Origin: Loripinus fragilis | Lineage: Eukaryota > Mollusca > Bivalvia > Lucinida > Lucinidae | Reading direction: 5' to 3' | Assembly: GCA_964019695.1 (NCBI GenBank) | Contig: OZ026528.1 | Span: 55,582,495-55,646,494, forward strand | Length of the DNA stretch: 64,000 bases | Shown: positions 1-10,038 of the stretch, one piece after another | How the letters are laid out: every line of letters starts with the position of its first letter | Position numbering within the stretch: position 1 is the first letter of the stretch | Translations under genes and position numbers: made by a program | The notes under the pieces: model-generated | What the model was told of the DNA's origin: nothing | Database searches by the model: none | The model's input: only the letters and a program-made list of their open reading frames with translations

Positions 1-164
1 GCACAAAAAGATGCGAAACATAAGAAATTGCTAAACTTATTGTGCATAGTATACTTTATGAAGTTTGCTGTATGTGGATATTTCAGTGATCTTAATGGAA
101 TTGGACTAAGTTTAAAGAAAATTATTCAAGCTAAAAGTATAGCGCATGCTTTTATATTTATCTA

Positions 165-1365
165 CACTGACCCAAAATGAAAACTTTACACTTTATTTCT
201 TTGAATAACTGTTTTGTTAGTATACATGTCGTTGTAAGATTTACGCATGCTTATCGAGACTTCGTCGCAGATAACGATTATGCAATTTTTATTCAAATCC
301 AAGGTCAATTCTAGTGTCAACGCCTGAAAAACGTGTTCCTTACGTTGCACGTGCTGAGGAACAGGTGATTCATGGACAGCTTTAAAACCGACAAAAAACA
401 TTTGCAGCTGAGTACTGGTAATAAAAATTAATTTATTGTTACAAAACGCTTCCATTTAGTGACGGCACGTCTTTCAAAAGATCAAAGAAATCAAGTTATT
501 GGCGTGCTCAAGGCGGGGTCTACGGTAAATGATACGGCACATCATTTTGGCTGCTCTAGACAGACTTTTCATTATCATATGAACCCGTACAACAAAACTG
601 AGTATGATAGACTTCGTGCAAGACCTGGTAGCACACGTGTGACGACGTTACGTCCTTTTCGCGTTAACACGTTAACTCGCACACGTAATCGTTTTAAACG
701 ACAACCATTATTGCTCGTCTTTACTGAGTTCATGCACAAATGATAATTAGTCATTTCTAGTAAAATAACGGACCTGGCAATTTCATGCATGACAATGCAC
801 GGCCTCGCACAACACGTAAATAACCACATAATTTCATGCTTAAAACGTCAACCTCTTGCCTTGGCCTGCTTCATACCGGGTCATGAGCCCCATAGAACAC
901 GTACAGGATGAATTGGGTCGGAGGGTCAGGCCCAATCATCAAATGGATACGTTAAATGACTCCAATATGCACCTCTGTTAGCATTACATATGTATCCCTA
1001 ACGTGCTCATACAACGTTACGTAATTTCAATGAGGCGACGTATTCTGCTAAGCGTTCGTAAAAATGGAGGTCACACTGGTTACTGATGATCTTTTTAACA
1101 TCACTTAAAGCATGCAGTCAGTAATTTCCTGTTTCCAAAATCTGTGTGACTGTTTTAATTGTTTTTAGAAATTTTCATTTTGACCCCTGTGAACTGAATT
1201 ATTCATAAAAAATATGCAATTTATGATTTTCATCCAATAAACTTTTTCAAGGACATCGATAAGACATTGAAAATTCGATGACCGAAAAAATTAACCCCGA
1301 AACCTAATTAATCATCAAAATATATACTTTTGAATACAGTGTAAAGTTTTCATTTTGGGTCAGTG
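165..1365 (+). mobile_element. Tc1/mariner-type DNA transposon, internally deleted
   Basis: The element is bounded by a perfect 28-bp inverted repeat (165-192 and 1338-1365), beginning CACTGACCCAAAATGAAAAC, and is flanked on both sides by TA (163-164 and 1366-1367), the target duplication of the Tc1/mariner superfamily. At 1.2 kb it is shorter than a typical autonomous copy. It carries only the N-terminal and C-terminal parts of a transposase reading frame (separate entry). Identical TIRs suggest it is fairly young despite the dead gene, or was moved in trans as a non-autonomous copy. Confidence 0.93.
459..960 (+). pseudogene. Tc1-like transposase remnant
   Basis: Tc1 transposases bind the TIRs through an N-terminal helix-turn-helix and cut and paste DNA with a DDE catalytic domain. 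From 459 (GTG, no better start seen) the frame gives the bipartite HTH: RLSKDQRNQVIGVLKAG, then HHFGCSRQT, then the RPGSTRVTT linker and RTRNRF. It stops at 743. From about 780, C-terminal hallmarks reappear in other frames: FMHDNARPR, holding the second catalytic Asp, and NVNLLPWPA followed by SPIEHVQDELGRRVR, holding the third acidic residue. The stretch that should contain the first Asp is absent and there are several frameshifts and stops, so the protein is dead. Family assignment is secure; activity is excluded. Confidence 0.88.
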
Positions 1366-1661
1366 TATCTATCTACTGTCACTGACTCGCTCTGTTTGGA
1401 ACATCATTGTAACAGGGAGTTATAATTTTGAAATTTACAACAACAAAAAATCAAGATTACACAGACCTTCGTTACAACCATACTAAAGCTAAAACTAGCG
1501 ACCCGCGCGTTCCCGACTGCGCTATCGCGGATTGTATACCTTATATCTTTTTTAAAGGTATTATTCATTTGTGACCTCTCAGTATTGACCTTTGGTCGAG
1601 TCCATGTTCCTGGGTTGAGCAGATTGTTTACCGTTAACTGTTATAATTTAACGTTAACTGT

Positions 1662-1856
1662 GACGGGGGAGCTCAGTGGTAGAGTGCTTGACTCGAGACC
1701 GAAGGGCCGCGGGTTCGAGCCTCACCGGCGTCACTGCGTTGTGGTCCTTGAGCAAGACACATTTATCCTAGCTTAGTACTGGTTCAACCCAGGAAGAACC
1801 GTCCCTATATAACTGAAAAATTGTTGATGGGACGTAAAGAAACTAATAAAAAAAAA
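1662..1856 (+). mobile_element. tRNA-derived SINE (family S1)
   Basis: The head carries a pol III A box (GCTCAGTGGTAGAGTGCTTG) and B box (GGTTCGAGCCT). A conserved body follows (TACTGGTTCAACCCAGGAAG), then the tail GATGGGACGTAAAG and an A-rich end. A perfect 12-bp target-site duplication, AACGTTAACTGT, flanks it at 1650-1661 and 1857-1868. Other copies are at 18,872 (minus), 19,385, 35,405 and relics elsewhere. Confidence 0.93.
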
Positions 1857-1916
1857 AACGTTAACTGTTTGTAAAAAAATCTTTATATCCTTAAAATCTA
1901 TATTCAATTTATATCT

Positions 1917-1988
1917 GTCTCATTGGTTCAGTGGTTAAAACGCTCTCCTGAAACACGCGAAGTCGTGAGTTCGAGCCTCAATTCGGAC
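1917..1988 (+). tRNA. tRNA-like sequence, probably a pseudogene
   Basis: A 72-bp stretch has a D-arm-like A box (TTGGTTCAGTGGTTAAAACG) and a good T arm (TGAGTTCGAGCCTCA). The acceptor arms pair only partly (GTCT against GGAC, with mismatches after), and I cannot fold a convincing anticodon stem. It is more likely a decayed tRNA or a SINE head than a functional tRNA gene. Confidence 0.4.
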
Positions 1989-2262
1989 TTGTTTTTTTCT
2001 TGCAATTTTATTGCATGTATTGATGTTTAATTATCTTAATATAGGAAAGTAAAATGATTTTTTATGCGTTGGGTACGAATCCCTCATTGTATCCAGCATG
2101 GAGTATGATCATTCTTTCACCTGGAAATATAAAAGTTAAGCATATTTAGTATATAAAATAAATTAATTTATGTAAAGTGAAACCAACAGATAGTAATATG
2201 CACGGCCAACGTTGAATGTTTGCCAACTTCCATAAAAAGTGGCTGAGCATGCCAGTGGTTAA

Positions 2263-3273
2263 GGCCCTGTCACACTATAACGTTTTAGCCAACGTATGCC
2301 GACGTATGAAATATATATCTAGTACGCTGGCATACGCTGAAATCTAATAAAAAAAATCAGAGGAAGTCTCTCTCTGAACTTATGCAAAGCGTTCGCGAAA
2401 CGAGCATAGAACGTATGTCTAACTTATGAGTAACTTATTCAGAACTTATTCCCGACGTAACATAACTTATACTTGTATCAGCGTATAAAAGCGTATGCCC
2501 AGCGTGTCACTAGCGTCCTTAAAACTTATGCACAACGAACGTCTAACGTATGCTGAATTGTACATATAACGTACGTTAACGTATGCATAACTTACATGTA
2601 GCGTCCTTCTAACTTATGTCAAACGTATAAAACACTACAACATTTTGGGACCATTTTGTCATATGGCAACGTATACCAACGTACTGTAGCGTGTTCGTAA
2701 CGTATTGATAACGTACCTCTAACTTATTCAGCGTACACCAACGTACTTGGTGAATTTTCATACGTTGGTGCTAACGTACCTCAACGTATGCATAACTTAC
2801 CCGTTGCGTACATCTAACTTATGCCGAACGTATAAGCAATACGTCGGCATACGCTGAAGATTTTATATGCAAGCACAAAATTTTGGGATCTTTTCGCCGT
2901 ATGACAACGTACAGTAGTGTATTCGTAACGTGTTTAAAACTTATCTCTAACGTATTCAGCGTACACTAACGTACTTGCTTAATTTCTCATACGTCCGCAT
3001 ACGCTGTTGCTAACGTATGCATAACTTACCTGCGGCGTACATCTAGCGTATGCCTAGCGTATAGAAACAGTACGTTCGCATACGCTGTCATTTTTTATGG
3101 ATGCACAAAATGTTGGACCTCTTGGCCGTATGTCAACGTATACCACCGTACTATAGCGTATTAGTAACGTGTTTGAAACTTATTTCTAACGTACTCAGCG
3201 TATACCAACGTACTTGCTGAATTTTGCATACGTCGGCATACGTTGGAGCTATACGTCGTAGTGTGACAGGGCC
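2263..3273. mobile_element. TTAA-flanked TIR element built of short phased motifs
   Basis: The ends GGCCCTGTCACACTA and TAGTGTGACAGGGCC are exact inverted repeats, and similarity extends imperfectly to about 47 bp. Both ends abut TTAA (2259-2262, 3274-3277), the target duplication of piggyBac and Kolobok elements. The interior codes for nothing. It is filled with near-repeats of ACGTA and ACTTA spaced mostly 9-12 bp apart, on both strands. It is a non-autonomous DNA transposon; the superfamily is inferred only from the TTAA. Confidence 0.85.
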
Positions 3274-3519
3274 TTAAGGGAATGACATATGCATGCAAAG
3301 TTTGACCAAAACATACTATGTGGTCAAGAGCTATGAACATTTTCAAGAACTGCGAATGGACGGACGAGCAGACGAATCAATTAGTGATTATAGTGCAGAC
3401 CCAAGGGTCGTACAATTCCACTATTCTTTAATTACCTTTAGAAAATGGTATCTACAACCTTGCCAGCATTTCGGGACAGCGTGGCTTGTATGAACGTAAG
3501 TTTCATCTGTGTAACCCGC

Positions 3520-3790
3520 CTCTCTCAGCTCCCTGACCATGCGAAGGTATCTGATCCTGCTGGGGACTACATCTTATCTCTCAATCAGCACCTTTTGATT
3601 CACCCCACAGCGTGTGTAAGCAGACTTCGTATCAAAGGAGATCTTTGCGAAGACGACCCTTGCTGCCAGTGTAACCAATACTCTGTTTGAGCTCTGTTCT
3701 GATGTTATCAAGGGTTGGCAGAACCTTCTTCACGGAGTACATGCTGGCGATGGTCCACTGTACAACACCCTGGTCAAAGCCATCCAGTGA
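3520..3790 (+). pseudogene. Unidentified coding-like relic
   Basis: A pyrimidine-rich acceptor-like site ending at about 3519 is followed by an open frame reading LPDHAKVSDPAGDYILSLNQ and continuing to LIHPTACV near 3613, where a donor-like GTAAGC occurs. In another frame, 3,620-3,789 reads FVSKEIFAKTTLAASVTN, then FELCSDVIKGWQNLLHG, ending KAIQ and a stop. Residue composition looks protein-like in both parts, and the frame change could be a decayed coding region or two exon scraps. I do not recognise the protein, and chance cannot be excluded at this length. Confidence 0.3.
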
Positions 3791-4035
3791 CACTTTCGAC
3801 GTAGATGACGGTGGTGCTGCTCGTCTAGTCTGGGTTCCAGTCTGATCATTTTTTCTTCTTTTTTATTTTTCTGTTTCTTGGTCAAAATTGTCAATAATAA
3901 TCGAAATCACTAACGGACAACCGATACCTTTTATGTGGCATCCTTTTGTGTTTTTTTTTTAAAATATTAGCATTAGAAAATATTGCCAAAATATTGACGA
4001 CTGGACCAAGGCTACTGCTCGTCATGTGCCTTCTA

Positions 4036-4203
4036 CTTCTCTTCCACAATTTTCTGAGCGGTAGATCTGCTAACACCAGTGAGTGCTGCAGTCCTGTACC
4101 ATACACGATTCAGTGACAATTTCATTCCAGATTTATTTTCTTCCATGCAGAACTTGTACACGTTTTCAATAATAACTCCTACATCGTCGCTGTATCTGCA
4201 TAC
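4036..4203 (-). pseudogene. HTH fragment resembling a DDE-transposase N terminus
   Basis: The minus strand reads VYKFCMEEN, then LNRVWYRTAALTGVSRSTAQ and KIVEEK. The pattern of a hydrophobic helix followed by RTAALTGVSRSTAQKI resembles the homeodomain-like helix-turn-helix at the N terminus of DDE-superfamily transposon proteins in invertebrates. The frame shifts just after EEK and no catalytic domain follows. Family placement is from memory of the motif, not a search. Confidence 0.45.
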
Positions 4204-4325
4204 AAGCCTTGCCATTCTACATGTGCATAATACATCAGAACATGCTTTTTTCTGCAAACATGTAAATCGCGAAAAATTCCTGCTTTTTTGCGAAAGCAAA
4301 AAAGAATAAAAAATAAAAGAAAAAG

Positions 4326-4408
4326 GTTTTACTGGGGCTCGAACCCTCAACTTTCTTATCAGATTCTTTGAGTACAACCGTTATACTTACTGCGCCATCG
4401 AATCGCTT
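4326..4408 (-). tRNA. tRNA-like sequence with long variable region
   Basis: On the minus strand GATGGCGCAGTAAGTATAAC resembles an A box. About 40 bases later GAGGGTTCGAGCCCC gives a good T arm. Spacing fits a Leu/Ser-type tRNA with a long variable arm. The acceptor stem is not convincing, so a tRNA-derived repeat is the safer reading. Confidence 0.35.
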
Positions 4409-4767
4409 GTAAATGTTCACTTGTAAATACGAATAATTGCATGGCATAACGTTGTAACACCCCTATTTTATGGAGCAGTTCATTATTGTTAGTGCAGTCA
4501 CGCCCTGATGCTTTTAAGGCTATTATACCTGCAATTTAGTTACTTTTTAGCTCCTGTTTTGAATAATACTTTGTCTTTGCTAACGGTAAAAGACTGCCAC
4601 TTTTCGTGAACCAGACTATACCTTAAATCCTTGGAGAAAACTAAATGTTGAACTTACTGTTCATTCACGATATCTTGGCTCAGAGAAACCGTTAGATAGA
4701 TTTTACCGGGTGCTTATTCTTAGATGAATACGGTATGAAGCAATGAACGTGAGTCTTGATCAACCAG

Positions 4768-4838
4768 TCCGTGTGGTGTAGAGGATGACGTCGAGAACTC
4801 TCAGTCAGCTTTCATAGAGGTTCGAGACCTGACCGGGT
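4768..4838 (+). tRNA. tRNA-like sequence
   Basis: GTCCGTGTGGTGTAGAGGAT gives an A-box-like start and AGAGGTTCGAGACCTGA a T-arm-like end, about 70 bp in all. Stem pairing is incomplete. It is probably a tRNA-derived relic. Confidence 0.3.
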
Positions 4839-5044
4839 ATTTTTTCTCTGATTACAAATATATTTTTTCTTTCTCAAACCACTCGTAATCCCTTTTTTCC
4901 ACTTCACAAACTCCACTGAACTGTTGTAAATGTCTTTATGTCTTTTTGGAAGTCTATTCGATAGCAAGCCGTAGAAATTGCTGTATTTATGTTAAAAGTA
5001 TGCGAGGAAGAGGCAACGAATGCTGTATTCAATGCACCTTTCTT

Positions 5045-5069
5045 GAGAGAGAGAGAGAGAGAGAGAGAG
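5045..5069. repeat. (GA)n microsatellite
   Basis: An uninterrupted GA dinucleotide run of about 25 bp. Confidence 0.95.
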
Positions 5070-5330
5070 CAAACTTATCAACACGAACAGTATCATACAA
5101 TATTATTTCACACAACTTAAAGTGATGCCACTATAATATTGGGTTCTTGCCAAGGTGAGACTATGGAAACAACAAGCGAATGGGGCTCAAGTACTTGCTC
5201 AATACAGACAGAAGCGAGACTGAAATTCATTTTGATATCACGTGTATTCAGATAATGCCTAAAACACATAAAAAGAAACAAAACACTAAAACAAACCACA
5301 TATAAAATTAATAAAAAAAATAATGTTAAC

Positions 5331-5425
5331 TTCGGGTTTCGAACCCACTTTCTCTTCGTTACTCTTCAAAAAGGTGTCTCTGTAATTAACATGTAGGTGC
5401 GCCTTGCCGACTGAGCCACATTAAA
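5331..5425 (-). tRNA. tRNA-like sequence with long variable region
   Basis: The minus strand reads GTGGCTCAGTCGGCAAGGCG (A box) and, after a long middle part, GTGGGTTCGAAACCCG (T arm with B box). The overall size of 90-95 bp is Leu/Ser-like. The acceptor stem is weak. Confidence 0.4.
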
Positions 5426-5563
5426 CTCCAATTTGGTTTAAGCAGTTTTCCTATATACATTGTATATGGTAAGTGTGAATCAAACCCCGTGTTCCCTTAT
5501 TTTCAATAGTTCAGTCCACAGTTGACGGTATCATTAGGCCACGATATCGTGAATGAACAGTAA

Positions 5564-6300
5564 AGTGGGTATAACATTATTTACCTTTATTATATAACTA
5601 GGAAAAAAGACTGAATTTTATTGGCTTAGAGCGCTCACGTGGCCAGTCAATATATTGTCATATTCACTGGCTTGCGCGCGCTTGCCAGGGTATATTAGTT
5701 ACTAAAATTAGACTCCTTGCTGTTTTTTTCCGTTCTGGTTCTGCTTTTCTAAAGCGTGGCTAATAATCATGTCGTAGATGCTGAGAACGCAACAAATCAC
5801 GCACTGGAGCTGATCTATTTCGATTTTAATGCACAATAAACGGCGAAAACAAATTTGAAGTCTTCAGCTTCTTCCAACTTTCCGCCTTTGCACTGAAGAA
5901 CTCCCGCCAATACTTAGACCACGTCGCATACGCTTACATGTATTTGTATCGTGTTTCAAGCGTAAAAACGACGTTACACCGTCTAACGCCATGAATGACG
6001 TCATTTACCAGTAACAAATGACGTCAGCTATCGCACATTTTCCCTGCGCTTTCAAAGCTGTGAATTATTGTTTGGCATATCACACTTATTTTATCATTGG
6101 CTCTACATGCGAAGTGTGTTAGAATTCTTGTTTGTAAATGTTGAATAATGACACTCATGCACAACATATATGCAATAGTAAAAGGGTTGTCTTATTTAGG
6201 GTTGCACTGTTTCTGCTAAATGCGTGTCTGTCCCAAAACTTGTAAATAAGTTCAGTATTTTTTTCCAGGTGCATTAATACCTGTACATCTTTCACTAAAT
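5564..6300. other. Noncoding stretch, repeat-derived
   Basis: No coding frame is seen. Near 5,880-5,910 and 5,950-6,020 there is similarity, in inverted orientation, to 31,560-31,600 and 30,640-30,720 (shared CCCGCCAATA and a TGACGTTAGACGGTGTAACG-like stretch), so part is an old dispersed repeat. Confidence 0.5.
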
Positions 6301-6305
6301 GTTAT

Positions 6306-6432
6306 ATAATAAAACAGTTATTGACTAATGAGGCATTGGATATGATGTGATATCGACCAGATAATACCAATATTGACCGAGGTCGATATCACATCATATC
6401 CAATGCCTCATTAGTCAATAATTGTATAGTAT
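6306..6432. mobile_element. Palindromic MITE (family P1)
   Basis: Arms of about 50 bp (TGACTAATGAGGCATTGGAT and its complement) surround a loop of about 20 bp. A second copy is at 9,788-9,918. The near-perfect foldback and lack of coding capacity fit a MITE. Confidence 0.85.
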
Positions 6433-6552
6433 TGTTACTGAATCACAGCATTAATTATTAAGGGTTTATGAGGGTAAATACTCTCTGAAAATCATTTCTT
6501 ATTTCAAGAGACAACTAGTTATTCATTTAGAAACAAAAAATAAAATTTAGTT

Positions 6553-6790
6553 GCGCTATTTAGCTCACCTGAGCCGAATGCTCAATGTGAGCTATTGTGA
6601 TCGATCTTCGTCCGTCGTGCGTCCGTCGTCCGTAAACTGTTTCTTTAAACGTCATCTCCTGAACCACTGGTCCAAATTTAAAATAACTTCACACAACAGC
6701 CGATTAGACCTTATCGGCTACTTGGCACTACACAAAACGTATAAATATTCCAATATTAGTCAGCATTTAAAATTTATTTGAGCAAAATTC
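6553..6790 (+). repeat. 'GCTCACCTGAG' leader repeat, short copy
   Basis: It starts TTTAGCTCACCTGAGCCGAA with a small hairpin, then CGTCCGTCG-rich sequence, as in the long copies at 10,039 and 12,383. Only the first unit or so is present. Confidence 0.7.
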
Positions 6791-6799
6791 CTTAAGGGG

Positions 6800-8290
6800 G
6801 TGAGGGATCTTACCTTATGCTTACTGCAGGTATTTTCTCGATCAACACTTCAGAATAACGGCATTGTAATTCCGGAACTGTAACAGTTTTCCCATGCTAT
6901 TTGTATGTTGGCGGCTGAGTAAACAATAGCATAGAAGACTAAATAAATGTCGATTCCGTGATACCCGTACTGAGACCAAGGCTTCTGTCTGGCCACGCTC
7001 CTGCATGCAAGAATGCATATCAGTAGTGATGTGGCATGTGCTACCTCTGTTTATAAAATTTCTTGAAATGCCAATTTGACCTAATTACCTTGTGCGAAAC
7101 ATCAAGATACATATTTTATATATACTAAAACCAAGTTCTAATCGGTCTCCTAACATTTTTACGCTAGTTCAGAAAAAGAAACTTAGGGTATACAAAATTC
7201 ATGCTTTTTACATGAAGCAATACTTTGCCGAGACTCTGCAAGTTACTTCATTTAAAAATGACGTATTTTTTGCATGGACGAGGTTAGAGAAAAAGTAACC
7301 TCATTTTAAAAAGTCACACTTATTCTACGATATAAACCATAACACAGAGCCCTGATTAATTAACGTTTTTGTTTGTTTGAAGATGTTACTGGCTACCGTG
7401 ATATTAGAAGGATAAACCTCAAACGTTTTGTTTCCATCAGACTCGACGTTTTTGCTATTAAACAGATAAGACAAACACTTTTAGCAGGTTAATCATTCAA
7501 ATTCAGCTTTAAGCTTTCAATTTACATAGATAATTTGCACTGCTCTGTACGCTTTATTGTCAGCGACACGGCATTGAAATTTTCAGCGATTATTCATTAT
7601 CACCAGACGTCACCGTTCTAAAAAACAAAAACATAATGCTACCAATTCGATTTTTAAATTCTCACATTGAAACCGGAAGTGTACAGTAGTCGTAAACCTT
7701 TAATCGCCAAAAATGGACTAATTAAGTTCTACTGTGTTTGGCCTACGATGTTTAAATAAAATTGAGTGCATTTAACAATTTTACCAATTTCAAAAATCTC
7801 GAGAAAAATGCAACATTTTAGAAAATGCGTAAAAAATCTACCATAAGCAAAATTTCAATTGTTTGGTGTTTTTCAAGTCAGACAGACCAGGTTGCAACCA
7901 CCTAAACGTCAATTTTATATATATAAAAAAAATACTCAAAATTATTTTTCTTAAAAAAGTCGATTTTTGCATTTTTAACCCCAAAAACTTTGAAGTAAGA
8001 GAAAACTGTCCAAAAACACCGCTAAACGTTTGCCGATTAAAATGCACATATATAGGCAAAAATTCATTTCAATTTTATTAGCGTTTGGTCAGAAGTATTG
8101 AGTTTGAAAAGTGACCGATTAGAATTTGGTTTAAGTATTATATAAGTATTAGCTCGGACTCATCCGAGTCCGAGATATTAGTCGAAATACACAAAAGACT
8201 TTATGACTGGCCCACCTCAGTTTGCCCTGTTCCGATGCTAGTGGTATTAGCTTCTGTCCTTATTAGTGTATTGCTAAGCCGCTAGATAAG
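6800..8290. other. No feature recognised
   Basis: AT-rich sequence with only short random frames and no repeat match to other parts of the window that I can see. Confidence 0.5.
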
Positions 8291-8295
8291 CACAA

Positions 8296-8528
8296 AAATG
8301 ATCCACGACATGAGATTTCCAACAATATGATATGTGCGACCAGCAAAGGCTCAGACCAGCACGCGCATACGAGCAGTCTGATCAGAGCCTTTGCTAGTCG
8401 CTTGAATATTCTAAAATTGTTAAGCTTCTGACCGAACAGCATTTTGAGTTTCTAAGCTTAAAAGGGGCTGCACATCTACAATTGTTAAAATACCACATTG
8501 TTGGAAATCACATGTCGCGGCTCAAATA
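8296..8528. mobile_element. MITE (family P2) with internal palindrome
   Basis: The terminal inverted repeat includes GAGATTTCCAACAAT and its mirror ATTGTTGGAAATC. Inside is a strong palindrome, GCGACCAGCAAAGGCTCAGA against CTGATCAGAGCCTTTGCTAG. Copies are at 23,304, 36,511 and as fragments at 8,572, 36,280 and 63,225. Confidence 0.85.
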
Positions 8529-8571
8529 TCTAATCTGGCACATTTACACATAGCCAAGTCCCAAAAAGGAG

Positions 8572-8722
8572 CCCCAGAACAGTACAATAATATTGAGCCA
8601 TGACATGTGTTTTCCAACAATGTGGCATTTCGACAAGTGTAGACTCAGATGAGCCTGTGCAGACTCCTTTTAAGCTTAGAAATTCCAAATGACGTTCAAT
8701 CAGAAGCTTAATATTCATGGAC
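8572..8722. mobile_element. Partial P2 MITE
   Basis: It begins GAGCCATGACATG and TTTCCAACAATGTGGC and continues through the AAGTGTAGACTCAGA arm, but lacks the central palindrome. It lies in inverted orientation next to the full copy. Confidence 0.7.
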
Positions 8723-8934
8723 AAGGTTAGCTTTTAAAAAAGCTTAGAACCATCGCATGGCGTTTTATAGTTACTAAGGAAGAATTTTTATAGTGTTTTA
8801 ATTTGCTGAAGCCACTCTTTTCAGTGTTTCATGTGCTGCAAGCTCTGAGTATGTTTTGTTTTAGTTAACAATTTGTACGATTTGTACATAGGTGATCCAT
8901 TGGACGCCAATAAAACACAGGAAATATTCGTATT

Positions 8935-9375
8935 CCAGTTAAATCATTTTTTTGGTGTGAAAACGTCAATTTTTTGACATCTTTAACGCAACGTAATAAT
9001 GGACGTCATTACGTTACCCGCTAATCTGTAAGCCACTGGGGGATAACTGTATTCATTTTATTTTTTGGGGGGAGGTATATCGTCGTATATACGGTCGGAA
9101 ATTTAGTTTTACGGCGACGCGCGAGCGCCATTCTAATGCACATTTGCAGTTTGAGCTCAAATTGGAGCGCTGCAAGTCGCACAAAGCAGCACGTCATCAA
9201 ACGAAATGTCAAACTATTTCCGATACTGTCGCAAATTTTTGTCGTTATCCAATTAGACGTCGCGTTACAAAAGCAAGTGCATTAGAATAGTGTTTTATAG
9301 ATTTTATTGCATGGCGTTATTTCACTCCCAGACGCGACGTCGTGTGATAAATGTTATTATATAATCTATAACCTG
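8935..9375. mobile_element. MITE pair: family P4 inserted in family P3
   Basis: The outer sequence (GGTGTGAAAACGTCA ... GCATGGCGTTATTTCACTCC) recurs uninterrupted at 14,680-14,830. Here it is split at 9,038-9,288 by a 250-bp repeat starting GGGATAACTGTATTC and ending GTGCATTAGAAT, which recurs at 40,919-41,600 and 45,928-46,310. Confidence 0.75.
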
Positions 9376-9787
9376 ATTGGCCCAGATGCATATCCACTCG
9401 AGTCAATATAACTACATGTCGTTTGGGCTTTGGGTTTTTCCCATTCAATATTTGTTACTTAAAATAGACTTCATAAAAATTTTCCATAACAGGTGGGCTT
9501 TCAGCATGAAACTTACATGATTTGCTGTAAATAGTCAATTCAGTAAGTGACAGCAGCACAAAATTCACAAGTTTTGGTGTTTCATCATATACATGTTATT
9601 CATACTTTGCTGTTGAATAGAAATCTGGGTCTTCTCTGTCTGCAGTTGTAATTACAAATAAAGTATGTATTCATTCCTCTTTTAACTGAAAGAAACCAGT
9701 TAGTCATCATGTAAAAAAGAACTTCAAGACATAGTCCATGGCCAAGATTTTGTTGTTGTTGTTGCTTTCTTGTTTAAAGAAATTATT

Positions 9788-9918
9788 TAATAAAACAATT
9801 GTTGACTACTGAGGCATTGTACATGATGTGATGTCAATCCGTGAGGTCAATATTGGTTCTCTCAGGTCGACATCACATCATGTCCAATGCCTCAATAGTC
9901 AGTAATTGTATAATATCA
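9788..9918. mobile_element. Palindromic MITE (family P1)
   Basis: It has the same arms as at 6,306, beginning TGACTACTGAGGCATTG, with a different loop sequence. Confidence 0.85.
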
Positions 9919-10038
9919 TATGCGTGGATTAAAAGCCTGAAATTTAAACTGTTCATAAATGTTAGAATGCTAACAATTGTTGGCATTTTTTACAATACAT
10001 ACAACATCTAAATGTTTTAAGCAGGGAACATCGTTATT

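Larger units (their letters stand above)
4654..5563. repeat. Inverted repeat pair bounding a 0.9 kb segment
   Basis: TTACTGTTCATTCACGATAT at 4654 is mirrored at 5537-5563, 24 of 27 bases matching. The interior holds two tRNA-like sequences in opposite orientation (4768-4838 plus, 5331-5425 minus) and a GA run. It could be a foldback transposon carrying tRNA-like arms. I see no clear target duplication. Confidence 0.6.

Noticed and set aside
186..455. 89-codon minus-strand frame inside the Tc1 element
   Set aside because: Wrong strand for the recognisable transposase and no motif; lies in the 5' noncoding part of the element.
1585..1776. Open frame over 1.6-1.8 kb
   Set aside because: Runs through the SINE S1 head; noncoding pol III-type repeat.
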